Positions 41,948 to 51,271 of a DNA stretch of 64,000 nucleotides are shown here, piece after piece. A program made the translations under genes and the position numbers. A model generated the notes under the pieces. It did not search any database. It was given only the letters and a program-made list of their open reading frames with translations, and was not told where the DNA came from. The stretch is taken from contig CAZXFW010000001.1 in NCBI GenBank assembly GCA_964640175.1, forward strand, positions 186,001 to 250,000. The letters are read 5' to 3'. Within the stretch, counting starts at the first letter, position 1, and each line of letters opens with the position of its first letter. The DNA comes from JACKDX01 sp964640175. Its GTDB lineage: Bacteria > Myxococcota_A > Polyangia > Polyangiales > GCA-016699535.

Positions 41948-43468
41948 ATGTCTTCAAGTTTGACACATATCTACCTCAACCGTGTGGGAATGGATCGGTT
42001 ACACCCTGGGGCACTTGCTTTTTATGCATCCTTAGACCAGGTACGCACCGTTTCTCCCAGTATCGCTAAAAGCATCGCTCAAGAGCTTTATGATCAGCGC
42101 ACCCACCTCAAACTGATTGCCAGTGAGAACTATTGTTCTTTAACGACGCAGCTTGCGTGCGGTAACTTGCTTACAGACAAATATGCAGAAGGTATCCCAG
42201 GCCATCGGTTTTATGCAGGGTGTGAGAACGTGGATGCCATTGAAGCCGAGGCAGCATCGCTAGCGCGTGAGCTTTTTGGAGCAGAGTATGCGTATGTTCA
42301 ACCACACTCTGGAGCGGATGCAAATCTAGTTGCTTTCTTGGCTATTTTATCCGCGCGTGTTCAGGCGCCCATGCTTGAACGGTTTGGCCAGCATGATCTT
42401 TATAAACTCTCTGAGGCGGATTGGGCTTCGCTCAGGCATGAGTTTGGCAATCAGCGTTTGCTGGCCATGAATTATTATTCAGGTGGACATCTTACGCACG
42501 GATATCGGCATAATATTTCCAGCCGGCTTTTTCAGGTCGCGCATTATGGAGCAGAAGGTGAAACCGGTTTGGTGGATTTGGACCACCTTCGTGCGCAAGC
42601 CAAAGCGTATCGGCCGTTGATTCTGCTGGCGGGTTACAGTGCATATCCGCGCAAGCTAAACTTTGCCAAGCTTAGAGAGATTGCAGATGAGGTGAATGCT
42701 GTTTTGATGGTGGATATGGCACACTTTGCTGGCCTGGTTGCAGGCAAAGTGTTCCATGGCGAGTATGACCCAGTGCCTCATGCGCACGTTGTGACATCCA
42801 CCACGCATAAAACCTTGCGTGGTCCTCGCGGAGGCATTGTACTTGCTAAAAAAGAGTACGCTGAATGGGTAGATAAAGGCTGTCCTGCAATATTGGGTGG
42901 GCCACTGCCTCATGTGATGGCATCCAAAGCCATTGCATTGCGTGAAGCGCTCTCACCTGCATTTCGCGCTTATGCTCAGCGTATCGTAGATAACGCCAAG
43001 ACGCTTGCTTCTGCGTTGACCGACCAAGGGGTACCTGTCCTGACGAATGGAACAGACAATCATATTGTTCTTACGAATGTCGACAAAGGGTTTGGTTTGA
43101 CAGGCCGGCAGGCCGAAACCGCGCTTCGTGAGTGTCACATGACGCTTAATCGTAACTCTTTGCCTGATGATCCGAATGGAGCTTGGTATACCAGTGGGCT
43201 GCGGTTGGGGACTCCTGCGCTTAGTACGTTAGGAATGGGCGAGACCCATATGAAAGAGATAGCAAGCCTTATCAAGCATGTCCTAAGTCACACAACGCCT
43301 GCAGTGCTGACTCAGGGCGAGCGTAAAGGGCAAAAAAGCTTGGCAAAATATACTCTGCCGCCCCATGTGCGCGAAGAAGCACATGCCAGGGTTAATGCGA
43401 TGATGCAAGACTACAAGCCTTATCCGGAATTGGAGCTCGATATCTTAAAAGAGGGCGGCCTTTATTAA
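41948..43468 (+). CDS. glyA: serine hydroxymethyltransferase, long form
   Basis: Interconverts serine and glycine with tetrahydrofolate, the main source of one-carbon units. The PLP lysine is in TTHKTLRGPRGG. Other landmarks are LIASENYCS, NLLTDKYAEGIPGHRFYAG and VDMAHFAGL. At 506 residues it is about 80-90 longer than the common bacterial enzyme. The extra length includes an N-terminal extension, an insertion after VQPHSGADANLVAFLAIL (APMLERFGQHDLYKLSEADW), and a longer C-terminus. This resembles the long form I recall from Chlamydiae and some spirochaetes. Confidence 0.94.
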   Translation: MSSSLTHIYLNRVGMDRLHPGALAFYASLDQVRTVSPSIAKSIAQELYDQRTHLKLIASENYCSLTTQLACGNLLTDKYAEGIPGHRFYAGCENVDAIEAEAASLARELFGAEYAYVQPHSGADANLVAFLAILSARVQAPMLERFGQHDLYKLSEADWASLRHEFGNQRLLAMNYYSGGHLTHGYRHNISSRLFQVAHYGAEGETGLVDLDHLRAQAKAYRPLILLAGYSAYPRKLNFAKLREIADEVNAVLMVDMAHFAGLVAGKVFHGEYDPVPHAHVVTSTTHKTLRGPRGGIVLAKKEYAEWVDKGCPAILGGPLPHVMASKAIALREALSPAFRAYAQRIVDNAKTLASALTDQGVPVLTNGTDNHIVLTNVDKGFGLTGRQAETALRECHMTLNRNSLPDDPNGAWYTSGLRLGTPALSTLGMGETHMKEIASLIKHVLSHTTPAVLTQGERKGQKSLAKYTLPPHVREEAHARVNAMMQDYKPYPELELDILKEGGLY

Positions 43469-43499
43469 CACGTGTTTACTCAGTGTTTGAGGCTTGCGC

Positions 43500-45368
43500 T
43501 CATTGTGGGACAAAAGGGGTTACATCAACTGGTTTATCTGTCGGCTGGTGCAATAAATACGCTTTCAGTTGACGAAGTTCGTGTGCCAGCGGTTGCAAAT
43601 GTAGCCCATGTTCGATGGCAATGAGGCTTGCATCAAACATCCCGAACGAGGCGTAGTATAAAGCATCCATGTAGTGCAGCCAGAGCAGCTGTTGTGCGGT
43701 TTCATGATACGCGAGCTGGGATGATCCAAGCGAGCGATACATGCGATCGTACAGTGCTTCTTGAGCACGATGGGCAATGTGTACATCCGTCGTGGTGGCT
43801 CCTCCAGGCAGCACTTGGTAAAGAAGTCCCCACGGGGCAAGTGACCGTGTTAAGTCTGTAAGGATTCTTGTATCCATTTCGACGAATAGAGGTCGAATAG
43901 CCGCGAGAGATTCCAACTCCGAAACTTGAAATTTTCCTGACTGTTGATAGGCCATGAGTAAGTCATGCAGTGCAGGTGTACGTTTGGTGAGCTGTGATTG
44001 CATCCCCGGGTAAGATAGCAACGGCACTGGAACGATTTCGATGTCTGGACGAAGCTGCTCTGTAGCTTCGCCGCTCCAGTACTGAAACAAAGTTGCGGGT
44101 GTATGAACCAGTACAATCGACTTTGGTGGTAAGTCGCGTCGGCGTGGATCTGCGAACACGTCTGTAGCATTGAATGAAGAGCGCAGCGAAGATACCGAAA
44201 GTGTATGAAACGCGTGAAATCCGGATGCCAGTAGCAAGACTACCACACAAAGTGTCGTGTAACGCTGGATGCGATTCAGTCCATAGTCTTCTGCTAAACG
44301 CAAAAGGGTAGCTATAAAGCTCAGTGCTCCAGCAACCAGAGCAACATGTGCCATCATGAGATAACCTAAAGCGTCCGGATTGGACCTCACAAATCCAAGC
44401 CACGCTCGTGCACCCACAAACACGATCAACATGATGGAAAAAACGGCGGCTAAACGCCGTGTGATGGGTATTCGCCAAAGTGTGTACAGGCCAAGGAACG
44501 CAAGGATCACTACGCTCCAGTGCAGGCTCATCACAAGTTGTACCCACACATCTAAAAAGCGTTCGGTAAAAGGTTGTGGTACGCCGGAGCCCGTGTTTTT
44601 TTGAAAAGCCCGCGCACTGATAAGCCATATAAAATTAGAGAATGTGTTGGGTTTTCCTAAATTGAGGAAAGGGTCTGCATTTGCACGTAAAGGAAGGTAA
44701 GCGTACGTGAATAGACCAAGACTCACGGCTACAAAAGACCATGCGATGGATCGGACACGGTGCTGCTTGCACACAAGCCATGCGGTAGGCGCCAGAGCAG
44801 GAACCATAAGAAACGCTAGAAAGTGATGGTTGGCGAGAGCGAGCCCCCAGAGCAAAGCGAGCTGATACAGTGGCCGTGCGTCACGGCCTGCACATGATTC
44901 AATCACCAGAGCGCGTTCCAGCATCCAGCAAGACAATGCTGCCTGCAAAGCGTAGACTTCAGGATGGCTGGCTTGGATCCACCACGCGTAAGAACCGGCA
45001 CACCACAGACTTGCCGCGAAGGCCAATACGAGGCGTGGAGTTTCCCGGCGCAGTCCTAACCACTGATTCAGGCGTTCAAACGTGAAAAACAGTGCTAGCG
45101 CGGAAGCCGCGGCACACATTCCACAGACCCAAGCTACGCGTAGTTGAAGCGGGCCTAGAGGAAGCCAGCGCAGTAAGCCGTTGATAATAGCCGCCAACGG
45201 GTGACCAGGCGGGTGTGCGATACCAAGCCCTAGTGAAACTGCAACAAATTCACCTGAATCCAGCCAATAATCATAGGCGGATGCAAAGCAAATATACCCA
45301 AGCAGCGGGAGACCAAAAGATAGGCAACCAAAGAGTGTTTTTCTACTGGTGCAGAGCACCCGTGGCAT
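43500..45368 (-). CDS. DUF2723 multi-spanning membrane protein
   Basis: A 622-residue inner-membrane protein with about ten hydrophobic segments, then a soluble C-terminal domain. The N-terminal DSGEFVAVSLGLGIAHPPGHPL is the DUF2723 signature, with the Asp-Ser-Gly-Glu placed as in GT-C glycosyltransferases. The family resembles protein O-mannosyltransferases, but its substrates are mostly unknown. Its 5' end is 16 bases from the divergent ornithine-cyclodeaminase gene, a very short shared promoter region. Confidence 0.85.
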   Translation of the reverse strand: MPRVLCTSRKTLFGCLSFGLPLLGYICFASAYDYWLDSGEFVAVSLGLGIAHPPGHPLAAIINGLLRWLPLGPLQLRVAWVCGMCAAASALALFFTFERLNQWLGLRRETPRLVLAFAASLWCAGSYAWWIQASHPEVYALQAALSCWMLERALVIESCAGRDARPLYQLALLWGLALANHHFLAFLMVPALAPTAWLVCKQHRVRSIAWSFVAVSLGLFTYAYLPLRANADPFLNLGKPNTFSNFIWLISARAFQKNTGSGVPQPFTERFLDVWVQLVMSLHWSVVILAFLGLYTLWRIPITRRLAAVFSIMLIVFVGARAWLGFVRSNPDALGYLMMAHVALVAGALSFIATLLRLAEDYGLNRIQRYTTLCVVVLLLASGFHAFHTLSVSSLRSSFNATDVFADPRRRDLPPKSIVLVHTPATLFQYWSGEATEQLRPDIEIVPVPLLSYPGMQSQLTKRTPALHDLLMAYQQSGKFQVSELESLAAIRPLFVEMDTRILTDLTRSLAPWGLLYQVLPGGATTTDVHIAHRAQEALYDRMYRSLGSSQLAYHETAQQLLWLHYMDALYYASFGMFDASLIAIEHGLHLQPLAHELRQLKAYLLHQPTDKPVDVTPFVPQ

Positions 45369-45384
45369 TGTACACTAATCGGCC

Positions 45385-46338
45385 ATGAGCACCTTACTAC
45401 TTACACAAAGTCAAATCCGTAACCTACTCGATATGAAGGCCGTCTTCGAAGCTGTTGAAGGCGTGTTTGGCGCGCACGGTCGTAGCGAAACCCTTATGCC
45501 TTCTAAAATTTACTTGTCTTTACCTCAGGGTGGAGATTTTCGCGCGATGCCTTCTTATATGGAGGGAGCTGCAGGGTTGAAATGGGTCAATGCACACCCC
45601 CATAATCCGAAACGCCACAATTTACCTACCGTGATGGCGCTTTTTGTGCTCAATGATCCGGATACAGCGTTGCCACTTGCGGTGATGGATGCAACGCTAA
45701 TCACAGCCTACCGTACGGGCGCCGCCGCCGGAGTGGCATCGAAATACCTTGCACGCAAAGATGCAAAAACCATTGGCTTTGTGGGCTCTGGCGTTCAAGC
45801 TCGGTTTGCGTTGGATGCACATCGACTGGCTTTTGGTAATTTGGAAGTAGTGTGTGCTGATGCAACTCCTGAAGCTGCTGCCGCATTTGCGAAGGAGTCT
45901 GGAGGGAAAGTAGTCAGTGTAGAAGAAGCATGTGCATGTGACATTGTATGCACGACCACTCCTTCGCGTAAGCCTGTTGTACAACGGAGCTGGCTTGCTC
46001 AAGGCTGTCACATTAATGCAATGGGCGCAGATGCCCCTGGTAAGCAAGAACTCGATTCTGCCATTCTACTTGAAGCAGGCGTATATGTTGATGATATCGA
46101 GCAAGCAAGCCACAGCGGTGAGATCAACGTTCCCATTCACGATGGAAAGTTTAAATCGGAAGACATCAAGGGCACGCTTGGTGGCGTCATTGCAAAGAAG
46201 GCTTCTGGACGCCAAGCCAATGAAGTCACCGTGTTTGATTCCACGGGGCTTGCAGTGCAGGATTTAGCGGTGGCTAAGCTTCTTTACACTCGAGCCCGTG
46301 CTCAAAAGATCGGGTCTGAAATAGACTTTTTGAGTTAG
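45385..46338 (+). CDS. ornithine cyclodeaminase/mu-crystallin family protein
   Basis: NAD(P)-dependent enzyme of the ornithine cyclodeaminase, alanine dehydrogenase and mu-crystallin family. The 317-residue protein has the substrate-side segment LITAYRTGAAAGVASKYLA and the Rossmann motif IGFVGSGVQARFA. It also has NAMGADAPGKQELD and a C-terminal DSTGLAVQDLAVAKLLY, all family hallmarks. Members act on ornithine, alanine, lysine-derived imines or other amino acids, so the exact reaction cannot be set. It stands alone. Confidence 0.9.
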   Translation: MSTLLLTQSQIRNLLDMKAVFEAVEGVFGAHGRSETLMPSKIYLSLPQGGDFRAMPSYMEGAAGLKWVNAHPHNPKRHNLPTVMALFVLNDPDTALPLAVMDATLITAYRTGAAAGVASKYLARKDAKTIGFVGSGVQARFALDAHRLAFGNLEVVCADATPEAAAAFAKESGGKVVSVEEACACDIVCTTTPSRKPVVQRSWLAQGCHINAMGADAPGKQELDSAILLEAGVYVDDIEQASHSGEINVPIHDGKFKSEDIKGTLGGVIAKKASGRQANEVTVFDSTGLAVQDLAVAKLLYTRARAQKIGSEIDFLS

Positions 46339-46344
46339 TACTCT

Positions 46345-46770
46345 CTAGCGAACGGCAAGTGCGTCGCTTGGGTTATAGAATGTCATTGGGTAAATAACCC
46401 GGACAGGGCGACCGCCGTGAGGTTTGGGGAACTGCCAACGTGCCATTTCTTGAAGCAAACAGCTTTCCACGAAAGGTAGCTTGTGAGTCGCTTTGATCAC
46501 TTGTAAGCCTTTAATTTTTCCGTTCGGACGCACATCAAATCCTATGGTGACACGGTAGGGACCTGCATTATTGTCGCTGGTGCCGAGCATATAACATGCA
46601 CTCATTTTCATTTGATGCAGGCTAGCAACTTCAGAGATAGCGTTGCGTGGGAGTGGATCTGCAAACTTAGGCTCAGCCAGGGCAAGCGTTGGTGTATGCA
46701 CTAACACAAGTGCAAAAAGAAGTCGCAGTAACCTAGTTTGAACGTACTTCACACCATGTGCTGTGTGCAT
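46345..46770 (-). CDS. exported TonB/AgmX C-terminal-like domain protein
   Basis: A small periplasmic protein. Counting from ATG 46770 it has about 141 residues, with signal peptide LLRLLFALVLVHTPTLALA. The body (PYRVTIGFDVRPNGKIKGLQVIK, then VESCLLQEMARWQFPKP) matches the C-terminal energy-transducer domain of TonB and of the myxobacterial AgmX/PglI proteins. There is no membrane anchor or Pro-rich linker, so it cannot be a complete TonB. GTG at 46752 is another possible start. Upstream, 46831-47003 holds no gene I can support. Confidence 0.65.
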   Translation of the reverse strand: MHTAHGVKYVQTRLLRLLFALVLVHTPTLALAEPKFADPLPRNAISEVASLHQMKMSACYMLGTSDNNAGPYRVTIGFDVRPNGKIKGLQVIKATHKLPFVESCLLQEMARWQFPKPHGGRPVRVIYPMTFYNPSDALAVR

Positions 46771-47003
46771 TGCTAACGTAACTAGGTGTGACATCAATAT
46801 CATAGTGAGCAATGAATATGCCAACAACAACGTTGCGGCATATGTATTAACTTATCATTGCTTTCGATGCATAGCCACGGGTTTTTGCAAAATACACATG
46901 CACTTACATCTGCATTCACCGTGTGCTTGTGTGAGTTTATTGTGGGTCTGATGACCCTAGGTCATCACCTGTGTGATGTCCAAACGTCCCCAGTGAGTGA
47001 GCA

Positions 47004-47948
47004 TCACATCAAATGGGGAAGTGCATCCCTCAGGGTTGGGTATTTGACTGAAAATTCAGCTGAGAGTAATCGCAAAGGGCGCACTTTGCAGCTCGCTAAT
47101 ACTAAACTGTCAGCAGCTTCGCCTAGCACCGCGCGCAATACCAATTTTGGCACACGAACCAAAGCAGGTCGATGGAGTTGTTTACTTACAAGGTGGGAGA
47201 GTTGTACCTGTTGGATGGGTTCGGGAGCCGTGAAGTTGTAGATGCCATGGGCTGTGGGATCATGAGCAAGGTGCAACATGGCTGATGCAAGGTCCTCTGC
47301 GTCGATCCAGGAATACCATTGCTGACCATTGCCGAGCTTTCCACCTACGCCGAGCCTGAAAGGTAAAAGCATGGCACGCCATGCAGGCGCTTCTTTGGCG
47401 AGCACTAACCCAATGCGGGCAATGATTAAACGAGGAGTCTTTCCTGAAGTCAGAGTGATTTGTCTTGCTGCGCTTTCCCATTGTTGGCAGAGGTCAGCCA
47501 AAAACCAGTTTTTTGCGGCATCGCTTTCCTCTGTGACTTCTTCTTCCCCGCGATCTCCGTAATAGCCGATGGCGGATGCTTGAATCCATACATCGGGAGG
47601 ATTGGTGCATGCTTGATACGCCTTCACCAACGCAGATGTTGCATCAAGACGGCTTTGAAGCAGTGTTTTTTTTCTGGCAGTCGACAACCGACCATGAGCG
47701 ATTGATGCGCCTGCAAGATTGACGATAATGCGCGCGCCTTCTAGAGCTGCGGTTGTGTTTGGCTCACTTTCTTGAGTTCCTGGACTCCATTGAAAAAGTT
47801 CAATATCCGTAGAGACATTTTCTTGTGTTGCACGTCGACTGAGCACACGGAAACGAAAGTTGTGCTGTCTAGCATGTGCGATGAGGGAAGAACCGACAAT
47901 GCCACTTGCGCCAGCAATTGTCATAATGGGCGTGATGGATGGGTGCAT
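47004..47948 (-). CDS. TIGR01777-type NAD-dependent epimerase/reductase (YfcH-like)
   Basis: Extended short-chain dehydrogenase family protein of 314 residues. The N-terminal nucleotide-binding loop AGASGIVGS follows the start. It has NLAGASIAHGRL, ASAIGYYGDRGEE and the C-terminal LGEAADSLVLAS segment characteristic of the YfcH/SULA-like subgroup. The substrate of this subgroup is unknown. Either the Met at 47948 or that at 47924 (MTIAGASG) could be the start; the latter puts the Gly-rich loop nearer the N-terminus, as in relatives. Confidence 0.88.
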   Translation of the reverse strand: MHPSITPIMTIAGASGIVGSSLIAHARQHNFRFRVLSRRATQENVSTDIELFQWSPGTQESEPNTTAALEGARIIVNLAGASIAHGRLSTARKKTLLQSRLDATSALVKAYQACTNPPDVWIQASAIGYYGDRGEEEVTEESDAAKNWFLADLCQQWESAARQITLTSGKTPRLIIARIGLVLAKEAPAWRAMLLPFRLGVGGKLGNGQQWYSWIDAEDLASAMLHLAHDPTAHGIYNFTAPEPIQQVQLSHLVSKQLHRPALVRVPKLVLRAVLGEAADSLVLASCKVRPLRLLSAEFSVKYPTLRDALPHLM

Positions 47949-48017
47949 AGAAGCGGGATGTGCAACTATTGTAGCGATTTCTAGGCTGTGTTAGCTAGAC
48001 ATGAAGTGAGGGAATTT

Positions 48018-48779
48018 ATGAGGACCTTTTATGCGATAGGGTTGAGCGTTTTAATAGGGTTGAGTGGTGGCAGTCAGGCATGGGCTCAGGCTTCTCCGGC
48101 AGAAGCTTCACCACCACCTCCGGCATCGGAAACACCCACCACAGTGGAGTTACGATCACCGCCACCTGAACCCCCGCCGCCTCCGCCACCACCGCGTCAA
48201 TACGAGCATACCTACGATGCAGAGAATCCCCCTGCGCAGTACTATGAAGAAACCCAGCAAACCCGTGATCGTTTTGGTCAAGCGTCGGTATACTTGGGTG
48301 TTCCTGTATGGCTATCCGACGCAGGTGACTCGTTGTCTCCAGGATTTAGTTTGGAAGGCCGTTTTGGTTTTGATTTGGGATACATTGTACCTGAAGTTGG
48401 GCTGGGGGGGCAGACCAATTGGTTTGATGACTCGGTTCGTAGTGACGGCGGACTTGATGCGTTTTGGTTAACTGCAGGTGTACGCTTTCAATGGCTTAAC
48501 CCAAGCATTGTGACGCCGTTTGCATCGGCTGCTTTTGATATGAATTGGTGGCATGTGAGTGGTGATGTCAACATCGCATGTGGGTATTACTATTGTACGA
48601 CGGTGGATAACTATGAATTTGCGCCCGGCTTTAGCAGTCGTGCCGGTGTGGCTTTCCAAATTCACCGCATGATTGGCCTTGAACTGGGCGTGCGCCTAGC
48701 CATGACCTTTGAGGGCAATGTATTCAATAGTGCCGAGAGTTGGCTTTCACCGTTTTTTGGCGGAACCTTTTATTTCTAA
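48018..48779 (+). CDS. outer-membrane beta-barrel protein with Pro-rich N-terminal linker
   Basis: A 253-residue exported protein. The Met at 48018 follows GTGAGGG; the signal peptide ends SQAWAQ. A Pro-rich stretch (SPPPEPPPPPPPPRQ) follows, then an eight-strand-type barrel (ASVYLGVPVWLSDAGDS to FFGGTFYF with terminal Phe). The Pro-rich part may cross peptidoglycan. Two close Cys (ACGYYYC) are probably a loop disulphide. No family name. It ends 29 bases from the convergent aspS. Confidence 0.65.
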   Translation: MRTFYAIGLSVLIGLSGGSQAWAQASPAEASPPPPASETPTTVELRSPPPEPPPPPPPPRQYEHTYDAENPPAQYYEETQQTRDRFGQASVYLGVPVWLSDAGDSLSPGFSLEGRFGFDLGYIVPEVGLGGQTNWFDDSVRSDGGLDAFWLTAGVRFQWLNPSIVTPFASAAFDMNWWHVSGDVNIACGYYYCTTVDNYEFAPGFSSRAGVAFQIHRMIGLELGVRLAMTFEGNVFNSAESWLSPFFGGTFYF

Positions 48780-48808
48780 GCGTTCAACAAGGGCCTGAAT
48801 GCTTAGGT

Positions 48809-50659
48809 TTACTCGAGCGATCGAATCTTAAGCTCAGCCAAAAGCTCTGCAGAAACGTAATCCGGTGCTCCTGTCATCAGGTCGTTGGCTTTTTGCGTCT
48901 TGGGAAATGGGATAACCTCACGCAGAGACTCGGCGCCTGTGAGGAGCATCACCAGCCGATCCATTCCAATGGCAATACCACCGTGAGGCGGTGCGCCGTA
49001 ACGCAATGCATCTAACAAAAACCCAAACTTGGCACGTGCTTCGTTTGCTGAAATACCAATCGCGTTAAACACTTTGGCCTGAACTTCAGGATCATGCAGG
49101 CGAATAGAACCTCCTGCGATCTCAAAGCCGTTCAAGACCAGATCGTAACGGTAGCAAAGAACATTTCCGTAATCATTTTCGAGCAAAGACAGGCAGTCTT
49201 CATGTGGCTTGGTGAATGGATGGTGGGCTGCTACCCAGCGCTTCTGTTCTTGGTCGTAATCAAACAGGGGTGGATTGACTACCCATAGGAATTTCCATTG
49301 ATCGCCAGAGCCCACTTCGGGAATAAGTTCTAGCTTCTTACCGAGGTGCACACGCAAGTTTGCCATGATGGTGTGCACCTGCGCTGTAGGTCCGAATTGA
49401 AACAAAATCGTGTCGCCTGGCTGTGCTCCAGTGGCTTCGTTAACCGCGTGACGAAATTGGTCTGTAACGCTTTTGGCCAAAGGACTCTGTACCCAAGAAC
49501 CACCTTCGCCGAGTTTAGCGCGTGCTAAGCCCTTGGCGCCCATGCTTGCGACATATTTTTCGAGCTTTTCAATATCGGAACGGGAGAAATTGGCAGTGGC
49601 TGGCACGACCATGGCCTTGACGATCTCCTGGGGTAAATCTTGGCGGTATTGGCCACTTTTAAATTTTGCAGCTATGGGTGCAAGTAAGGGAAGCCCGCCA
49701 CCGTCGTGTTCTATGGTGAGTCTAGTGAGATCCGTTTGCTCAAGGCCAAAGCGAAGGTCAGGTTTGTCATTACCAAAACGTTGCATGGATTCGGCGTAAT
49801 CCATCCGAGGGAATTTTCCTTCTGGATACAGTTCACGCAGATCCATGCCCAATGCATCGCTAAACACGCGGAAGATCAAACCTTCGACGATGTTAAAGAT
49901 ATCGTCTTGGTTGACAAAACTCATCTCTAGGTCGATCTGAGTAAATTCGGGTTGTCGATCGAGGCGCTGGTCTTCATCACGAAAACACTTAACTATTTGA
50001 AAATAGCGGTCGAATCCGGCAACCATGAAAAGTTGTTTAAACAGTTGTGGACTTTCTGCGAGGGAATAAAATTTGCCGGAATGATGTCGGGAAGGCACCA
50101 AAAAGTTACGTGCGCCACCAGGCGTATATTTTACAATCACCGGTGTCTCAAGTTCTAAGAAACCGTGATCACTCAAAAAATTGCGAGTGCCCTGATTGAC
50201 AGTGTGTCGTGTTTTGAGCACGCGTTGCAGTTTAGGACGTCGTAAATCAAGGTAGCGATATTCGAGGCGTTTTTCCTCATGCGTGTCGAGGGCGTCTTCA
50301 ATGACGAACGGTGGGGTTTCACTTCGATTGAAAACCGTGACGTCGGTAGCTAGGACCTCGATTTCTCCAGTTTCGAGTCGAGGATTACGCATCTGGCCCC
50401 GATCACGCACCGTGCCTTGGATACCCAGCACCCACTCGCTTCGGGCGGCATCGGCAACGGAAAATGCGTCGCGGTTGGTTGCAGGATCAAATACCACCTG
50501 AGTAATGCCATCTCGATCGCGTAAGTCGATAAAGATACAGCCACCGTGATCCCTGCGTCCTTGGACCCATCCAAAAAGCACGACAGACTGTTCGACGTGA
50601 TGCTGGCGGAGTGCTCCGCAGGAGTGGGTTCGTTTGAGTTCTTCGATGAATTTAGCCAT
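48809..50659 (-). CDS. aspS: aspartyl-tRNA synthetase
   Basis: Class II aminoacyl-tRNA synthetase of 616 residues. The N-terminal OB fold binds the anticodon (VEQSVVLFGWVQGRRDHGG). The catalytic domain has motif 2 (CFRDEDQRLDRQPEFTQIDL), the bacterial-specific GAD insertion in the middle, and motif 3 (GIAIGMDRLVMLL). It is the bacterial type. Whether it is discriminating or also charges tRNA-Asn cannot be decided without gatCAB data. Confidence 0.97.
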   Translation of the reverse strand: MAKFIEELKRTHSCGALRQHHVEQSVVLFGWVQGRRDHGGCIFIDLRDRDGITQVVFDPATNRDAFSVADAARSEWVLGIQGTVRDRGQMRNPRLETGEIEVLATDVTVFNRSETPPFVIEDALDTHEEKRLEYRYLDLRRPKLQRVLKTRHTVNQGTRNFLSDHGFLELETPVIVKYTPGGARNFLVPSRHHSGKFYSLAESPQLFKQLFMVAGFDRYFQIVKCFRDEDQRLDRQPEFTQIDLEMSFVNQDDIFNIVEGLIFRVFSDALGMDLRELYPEGKFPRMDYAESMQRFGNDKPDLRFGLEQTDLTRLTIEHDGGGLPLLAPIAAKFKSGQYRQDLPQEIVKAMVVPATANFSRSDIEKLEKYVASMGAKGLARAKLGEGGSWVQSPLAKSVTDQFRHAVNEATGAQPGDTILFQFGPTAQVHTIMANLRVHLGKKLELIPEVGSGDQWKFLWVVNPPLFDYDQEQKRWVAAHHPFTKPHEDCLSLLENDYGNVLCYRYDLVLNGFEIAGGSIRLHDPEVQAKVFNAIGISANEARAKFGFLLDALRYGAPPHGGIAIGMDRLVMLLTGAESLREVIPFPKTQKANDLMTGAPDYVSAELLAELKIRSLE

Positions 50660-50752
50660 GTTCCTTTGGGCTTCTAGGCTCAGTCGCTTACGGCGTCAAG
50701 TCGTGACAGACGGCAAGATTTTTTATAGGATTTCGGCCATTGGAGCGAAAAA

Positions 50753-51271
50753 ATGGCTAAGTCCGAAGCAATCAATTGTTCAATGTGTGGTTTTAGAAAT
50801 GACGCGGGCACTGAGCGTTGTGTTTCCTGTGGAGCCAAAGTGCTCCCGTTTATGAGTGGCTACGAAGACAGCGAAACATCGCATCGTTACCAGCAAGATG
50901 GTTTTAGTTGGCGTTGGGCTGCCAGCTCAGTCATAGGTTTTGTGGTGGCAGAGCTTATGGTATTGATAGTGTTGCCGCGAATTATGCCAGTGTTTGACCC
51001 CATGGGTATTACAGGACTTGTTGTTTCTGTAGGCATTTGGTTTATCGGTGGGATGATCGTGGGTTTAATTTCTCCAGGGAAAACATTTGCCGAGCCAGTG
51101 GTTGCTGCTCTTTTGGTCATGGGCCCTACCATTGGATTTCAAATGTGGATCACGCCTGAAGGGTTTGATTCGTCGCTATTGGCCTATCTCATCGTGGGAA
51201 TATTAGGCGCGATGTGGACACTGTTTGGAGCATTTTTCGGTGAAAAAATGCAGATGTCTCGACACGGCTAG
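50753..51271 (+). CDS. zinc-ribbon membrane protein, unknown function
   Basis: A 172-residue protein with an N-terminal zinc ribbon (CSMCGFRND then CVSCGAK, residues about 9-27) facing the cytoplasm. Four hydrophobic helices follow (about 55-75, 88-110, 118-132, 140-160). No family name. Start ATG 50753 behind GGAG. It is divergent from aspS and overlaps the convergent lipoprotein gene by 4 bases. Confidence 0.65.
   Translation: MAKSEAINCSMCGFRNDAGTERCVSCGAKVLPFMSGYEDSETSHRYQQDGFSWRWAASSVIGFVVAELMVLIVLPRIMPVFDPMGITGLVVSVGIWFIGGMIVGLISPGKTFAEPVVAALLVMGPTIGFQMWITPEGFDSSLLAYLIVGILGAMWTLFGAFFGEKMQMSRHG

Noticed and set aside
46831..47003. Repeated TTGCAA and TGCAC words as another copy of the operator
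   Set aside because: The spacing is seven bases and the second half-site does not match.
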